From: an uncultured Pseudomonadota bacterium | GTDB taxonomy: Bacteria; Myxococcota_A; UBA9042; CAIXZC01 | Length of the DNA stretch: 11,969 bases | Direction: 5' to 3' | NCBI GenBank assembly: GCA_937884235.1 | Contig: CALGBT010000018.1 | Coordinates: 1 to 11,969, forward strand | In this document: positions 9,057 through 11,969 of the stretch, in pieces | How positions within the stretch are numbered: the stretch's first letter is position 1 | How the letters are laid out: the number at the start of each line of letters is the position of its first letter | Program-made: the position numbers and the translations under genes | The notes under the pieces: model-generated | What the model saw: only the letters and a program-made list of their open reading frames with translations | Database searches by the model: none | What the model was told of the DNA's origin: nothing

Positions 9057-9344
9057 TTAGTCTAACTTGCCCTTCATACTCTTGAAGTAGCCCTTGACGA
9101 TGGAGTCCAACCGTTTGAGAATGGCCGGATCAGCCTTGTTCCAGGTGTGGTCGAATTCCCATTCGATATTGGCCCGAATCCTGGCCACCGCAGCTTTGGC
9201 GCTGAACTTCAGGTTGTAGAGCAGACGGGCTCTCTCCATTACTTCCTTCTCGAACATCTCATCGGAACGAACCGCAACGCTCTTATTGAACGATTCCGAA
9301 AGATCGGAATTTAGATAGTCAAACTCTTCCAGATTCTTGTGCAT
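9057..9344 (-). CDS. Small hypothetical protein, 95 residues, charged and mostly helical
   Basis: ATG at 9344 with a clear GGAGG at 9351-9355, six bases upstream; stop TAA at 9057-9059. The protein is rich in Glu, Lys, Asn and Ser. It has no signal peptide, membrane segment or cysteine, so it is probably cytoplasmic. The central part, MFEKEVMERARLLYNLKF and then AAVARIRANIEWEFD, reads as two amphipathic helices, and the C-terminus (ILKRLDSIVKGYFKSMKGK) as a basic third helix. I do not recognise the family. It is transcribed toward the AsmA-like gene, but 134 bases separate them, so co-transcription is possible rather than evident. The good ribosome site, the credible promoter upstream and the ordinary composition support a real gene. 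Confidence 0.75.
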   Translation of the reverse strand: MHKNLEEFDYLNSDLSESFNKSVAVRSDEMFEKEVMERARLLYNLKFSAKAAVARIRANIEWEFDHTWNKADPAILKRLDSIVKGYFKSMKGKLD

Positions 9345-9365
9345 GACAGGCCTCCATCGCAGGGC

Positions 9366-9395
9366 AAGCTAACGTGCGCCAGCGCCGCCTGTCAA
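9366..9395 (-). promoter_or_regulatory. Candidate sigma70-type promoter for the small hypothetical gene
   Basis: On the minus strand there is a perfect -35 hexamer TTGACA (9395 to 9390), an 18-base spacer, and TAGCTT (9371 to 9366) as a weak -10 matching three of six consensus bases. Transcription would begin near 9359, leaving a short leader of about 15 bases that contains the GGAGG ribosome site. The -35 is strong and the -10 poor. Confidence 0.4.
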
Positions 9396-9441
9396 CCATT
9401 TTCGGCCTCGCGCACTACTCCGGAGGTGATGCCTGATTGTT

Positions 9442-9470
9442 TTGTGTGCAACGGCCCCCTCAGCTATACT
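9442..9470 (+). promoter_or_regulatory. Candidate sigma70-type promoter for the Cys-rich lipoprotein gene
   Basis: TTGTGT at 9442-9447, a 17-base spacer, then TATACT at 9465-9470, a good -10 matching five of six consensus bases. The predicted start near 9477 gives a leader of about 33 bases before the ATG at 9510. It lies back to back with the candidate promoter on the other strand, so 9345-9509 reads as a divergent promoter region. Confidence 0.45.
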
Positions 9471-9509
9471 GCCCAGGAAGCAGAACACGGACAGACCCGG
9501 GAGTAGAAG

Positions 9510-11333
9510 ATGAGAACTTGTGGAGACAAGAGCCGGTGGCTATTGGCGCTGGTGCTGTTTTGCGCTGCTTGCGGCGCCAGCGGAGAACCCGGACCGCTAA
9601 TCGCTTATGATACCACGACAGGGTGGCCTGAAGTTACCGATATGCTGAACGAAATTGGCGGCGCGTCCGACGTTTCTGAGACTCTGGAGGAGGCTCGCTT
9701 GGGTTGCATTGACGACTCCGAATGTGAAGCCTTGGACGACGGCGACAGGTGCAATGGGCTGGTCCTCTGCCTGGCGGGCGAGTGCCAGCTCGCCCCGGAC
9801 ACTGTAATCCTGTGTTCCCCGTGGGAGAATCCCTGCGCCGGGGAACTATGCGTTCCCGAGACGGGACTGTGCGTGGAGACCCAGGCTCCACCGGGCACTG
9901 ACTGCGACGATGGGGACACGTGCACGACCAAGGAGCGGTGCCTGGACGGTATCTGCAGTGGCCTGGAGTTCATGGACTGTGATGACCAGAACCCCTGCAC
10001 CGCAGACAATTGCCAGGAAGGCACCTGTATCAACGAGGCTGTTGAAGTCTCATGTGAAGACGGTAACCCCTGCACCGCTGGGGACCAGTGCGCAGAAGGA
10101 GAGTGCATTCCCGGCAATCAGCAGCTCAACTGCAACGACGAGAATCCTTGCACAGATGATGCCTGCAGCTCCGTGGAGGGTTGCATTCACCAGGCCAACA
10201 AGAAGGCCTGTGAAGATGGCGACCCCTGCACTTTGGGGGACCAATGTTCCGGGAGCCAGTGCATCGCTGGCCCCGGTATCCTGAACTGTGACGACAACAA
10301 CAACTGCACCAATGAATCCTGCATTCCCATGGAGGGATGCGTGGTGGCAGTAAACCCCGTTGCCTGTGACGACGAAGACCCATGCACCACCGACGAGTGT
10401 GACATGGCCTCAGGAGAGTGCTCCCACGTGCCCATGGTTTGCGACAATCTTTGCCTGACTCCCACCCCCGTCGGCACCGAGTGCGGTTGCCTGCCCAAGG
10501 TTTGCGACGATGACAACTTCTGCACCGTCGAGTCGTGCCAGCCGGACATTGGCTGTCTCTTCAAGGCGGACCCGAGCATCTGTGATGACGAGAATCCCTG
10601 CACCGTCGACACTTGCCTCGCAGAAACCAGTACCTGCGGCCACATGGCCGTGCCATGCGAAGATGACAATCCGTGCACAGCAGATACCTGCGATCCCCTG
10701 AGCGGTAAGTGCATCTTTGATGGCCTGCTCCTGCAAGGTACATCGTGTTCCGATGAAGATGAGTGTACTGAACCAGACCTCTGCATCGATGGAGAATGTG
10801 CATCGGGACCCGATGTATGTAATGAGATCTGTGCCAACAAGATCGATGACAATGGCGACGGAGCCATTGACTGTGCCGACCCCCAGTGCCTTGACGCACA
10901 GAATTGCCAGGAACAGGAGTGCCTGGTAACGTCGACCCTGCAGTGCGGGTTCGTGGCCCTCTCCAGCCTCCCCGGGGAGGGCATTGGGAACCTCGACAGC
11001 TACCCCTGTTCCCCCTACGCCTATCCGGCCGTGGAGCGGGTCTACTCATTTGTCTCCCCGTGCACGGGTCAGGTAAGCTTCACGGTGAGTATGGGCATGA
11101 TGGGCAACATGACGAAATTCCTGGACATCCTGGCCCTCGACCAAGAGAGCGGTTGTAAACCCTCTTCCTGCCTCGCCGCTGGACTGATGACCGGCGAGTT
11201 CATGAAACAGGCCAAGGTCACCTTCCAGGCAACCCAGGGGAAGACCTACTACCTCGCAGTGGAGGGACGTGACGGGGATGTCGCTAACTTCACCATGACT
11301 TCGCTTTGTTCATGCATCGGGGGTGGCAACTAG
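9510..11333 (+). CDS. Cys-rich modular secreted lipoprotein with Asp/Cys repeats and a C-terminal beta-sandwich-like domain
   Basis: A 607-residue protein. ATG at 9510 is preceded by GGGAG six bases upstream. The N-terminus MRTCGDKSRWLLALVLFC-AAC-G is a lipoprotein signal. The lipobox is CAAC with Cys21 as the probable lipidated residue; the Cys at -3 instead of Leu is unusual. After a Ser/Thr/Glu-rich linker (22-65) come Cys-rich segments. From residue 132 to about 436 there are about eleven modules of roughly 25 residues patterned C-[DEN]-D-x-x-P-C-T-x(3,4)-C-x(4,6)-C. Near 441-460, CANKIDDNGDGAIDCADPQC resembles the 'NGxDDDxDGxxDCxDxxC' motif of MopE-like and calcium-binding repeats. The last 130 residues (471-607) look like a beta-sandwich of the pre-peptidase C-terminal type (VYSFVSPCTGQVSF, KTYYLAVEGRDGDVANF). 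It contains about 73 cysteines, so it must fold in an oxidising compartment, probably anchored in the outer membrane or exposed on the cell surface. Asp clusters suggest Ca2+ binding. Similar proteins are common in Myxococcota and mostly have no assigned function. No catalytic motif was seen. Confidence 0.85.
   Translation: MRTCGDKSRWLLALVLFCAACGASGEPGPLIAYDTTTGWPEVTDMLNEIGGASDVSETLEEARLGCIDDSECEALDDGDRCNGLVLCLAGECQLAPDTVILCSPWENPCAGELCVPETGLCVETQAPPGTDCDDGDTCTTKERCLDGICSGLEFMDCDDQNPCTADNCQEGTCINEAVEVSCEDGNPCTAGDQCAEGECIPGNQQLNCNDENPCTDDACSSVEGCIHQANKKACEDGDPCTLGDQCSGSQCIAGPGILNCDDNNNCTNESCIPMEGCVVAVNPVACDDEDPCTTDECDMASGECSHVPMVCDNLCLTPTPVGTECGCLPKVCDDDNFCTVESCQPDIGCLFKADPSICDDENPCTVDTCLAETSTCGHMAVPCEDDNPCTADTCDPLSGKCIFDGLLLQGTSCSDEDECTEPDLCIDGECASGPDVCNEICANKIDDNGDGAIDCADPQCLDAQNCQEQECLVTSTLQCGFVALSSLPGEGIGNLDSYPCSPYAYPAVERVYSFVSPCTGQVSFTVSMGMMGNMTKFLDILALDQESGCKPSSCLAAGLMTGEFMKQAKVTFQATQGKTYYLAVEGRDGDVANFTMTSLCSCIGGGN
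9903..10817 (+). repeat. Tandem coding repeats of a ~25-residue four-cysteine module
   Basis: This is residues 132-436 of the lipoprotein. Modules begin at Cys132, 157, 182, 208, 234, 260, 286, 332, 358, 383 and 413, mostly 25-26 residues (75-78 bases) apart. Each has four cysteines spaced C-x5-C-x4/5-C-x4-6-C, suggesting two disulfides per module. One degenerate unit at 311-331 (CDNLC then ECGC) breaks the register between the seventh and eighth regular modules. DNA-level similarity is limited to the core encoding DD-E/G-NPCT, so the array is old and diverged, not a fresh expansion. Confidence 0.85.
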
Positions 11334-11336
11334 TTC

Positions 11337-11365
11337 TTGCCTCTGAGCGGTCGATCCGATATGAA
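11337..11365 (+). promoter_or_regulatory. Candidate promoter for the microcompartment shell gene
   Basis: TTGCCT at 11337-11342, a 17-base spacer and TATGAA at 11360-11365; each box matches four of six sigma70 consensus bases. It lies in the 70-base gap after the lipoprotein stop. No rho-independent terminator is visible in that gap, so read-through from the lipoprotein gene is also possible. A tandem GTGACTG pair at 11366-11379 lies just downstream of the -10 and may be chance. Confidence 0.3.
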
Positions 11366-11403
11366 GTGACTGGTGACTGTTTGTCCAAGGAGGGGATGCG
11401 CCC

Positions 11404-11969
11404 ATGACAGTTGGAAACTTTGAACTGCGAACTTACACTTTTATAGATAGTCTGCAACCTCAGCTCGCCCAGTTCATGGCCAAGGATAACCGGGTCTACG
11501 ATCCGGCCGAATACGATGCCGCCATCTTCCTGGAGTTGGCACCGGCCATGGAGATTCACCGGATGATCGACCTGGTCCTCAAGCGGACCAAAGTCAGACT
11601 GGGTTCGCTGGTAACCGAGCGGCAATTCGGCCTGATGCAGATCCAGCACCCGGACCAGGGCGAGATCATCGAGGCGGGCCGCATCGTCTTTGATGTCACC
11701 GGATTGACTATCGGCGACCGGGCAGAGGTCAAGATCCTGGCCAACCACATCATCCGGGGCGTCGAACAGGACCATGCTATTGCCTTCACCGGTATGTCCA
11801 AGGGCAACATGGTGGTGGCGGGCGAATCGATCCTCATCATGGAGGCGACCCCAGCTGCCTATCTGGCCGTTGCTTGCAATGAAGCCCTCAAGGCGGCAGA
11901 GGTCAACCTTAACACCATCCGGCCCTTTGGCGCCACTGGTCGAATGATCCTCACCGGCCCGGAATCACA
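11404..11969 (+). CDS. Tandem-domain bacterial microcompartment shell protein (BMC-T, CsoS1D/CcmP-like), C-terminus beyond window
   Basis: The ATG at 11404 has AAGGAGGGG at 11387-11395, about ten bases upstream. The frame is open to the right edge (188 codons), so perhaps 20-30 residues are missing if the family's usual length holds. The N-terminus FELRTYTFIDSLQPQLA closely matches the ELRTYVFLDSLQPQ opening that I recall for CsoS1D and CcmP, the tandem-BMC pore proteins of alpha- and beta-carboxysomes. The first BMC domain spans about residues 38-100. It includes AMEIHRMIDLVLKRTKVRLG, then TERQFG, whose Glu72-Arg73 aligns with the Glu-Arg pair that gates the CsoS1D pore, and then DQGEIIEAG. 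The second BMC domain begins near residue 140 (ESILIMEATPAAYLAVACNEA, KAAEVNLNTIRPFGATGRM). Such proteins form trimeric pseudohexamers, often stacked in pairs, that let larger metabolites cross a protein shell. The residues between the N-terminal strand and the first domain (27-37) differ from carboxysomal relatives. No other microcompartment gene is in view, so the compartment type is unknown. Confidence 0.88.
   Translation, partial: MTVGNFELRTYTFIDSLQPQLAQFMAKDNRVYDPAEYDAAIFLELAPAMEIHRMIDLVLKRTKVRLGSLVTERQFGLMQIQHPDQGEIIEAGRIVFDVTGLTIGDRAEVKILANHIIRGVEQDHAIAFTGMSKGNMVVAGESILIMEATPAAYLAVACNEALKAAEVNLNTIRPFGATGRMILTGPES

Noticed and set aside
9903..10817. Tandem repeats here as a CRISPR array or non-coding satellite
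   Set aside because: The periodicity is at protein level (75-78 bases, in frame, diverged at DNA level) within one intact open frame.
10187..10984. Minus-strand open frame (265 codons) opposite the Cys-rich lipoprotein
   Set aside because: It is antisense to the repeat array. Its Ser/His/Gln-rich repetitive composition simply mirrors the Cys/Asp codon repeats on the plus strand.
11396..11407. Three-codon frame ATG-CGC-CCA-TGA overlapping the BMC start as a leader peptide
   Set aside because: Its ATG is only two bases from the AGGAGG, too close for efficient initiation, and a three-codon frame is expected by chance.
11290..11775. Minus-strand open frame (161 codons) opposite the BMC gene
   Set aside because: The plus-strand frame encodes a recognisable BMC-T protein with a good ribosome site. 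The antisense frame has neither a domain nor supporting signals.

Overview
The window looks like a chromosomal segment from a diderm (Gram-negative) bacterium, most likely a member of Myxococcota or a related former deltaproteobacterial lineage. The reasons are an Omp85 protein with about seven POTRA repeats, a TamB with an AsmA-like companion, and a lipoprotein built from Cys/Asp-rich modules of a kind common in that group. Base composition is moderately GC-rich. I see no tRNA, rRNA, CRISPR array, insertion sequence or phage gene. The assignment is by protein style only.

Layout. Positions 1-8922, minus strand, hold a tightly packed three-gene unit transcribed right to left: an AsmA-like membrane-anchored protein (7264-8922), a TamB/DUF490 translocation and assembly protein (2364-7262) and an Omp85 (BamA/TamA) outer membrane protein whose C-terminal barrel runs off the left edge (1-2354). 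One base separates the first two genes. The Shine-Dalgarno of the third overlaps the stop codon of the second. Together these would form an inner-to-outer-membrane bridge (AsmA-like and TamB) feeding or partnering an outer membrane insertase or lipid/protein export pore. A small gene of unknown function (9057-9344) lies upstream on the same strand.

Positions 9345-9509 form a divergent promoter region with a candidate sigma70-type promoter on each strand. To its right on the plus strand are a 607-residue Cys-rich secreted lipoprotein (9510-11333) and, 70 bases on, the start of a bacterial microcompartment shell protein (11404 to the right edge). The latter resembles the tandem-BMC (BMC-T) family of CsoS1D and CcmP, the gated pore proteins of carboxysomes.

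The most interesting item is this microcompartment shell gene, because neither it nor its neighbours show an enzyme that would tell what the compartment encloses. The next genes to the right of the window should settle that. The TAM-like operon with a seven-POTRA Omp85 is the second point of interest. No stretch longer than about 170 bases is without a gene.
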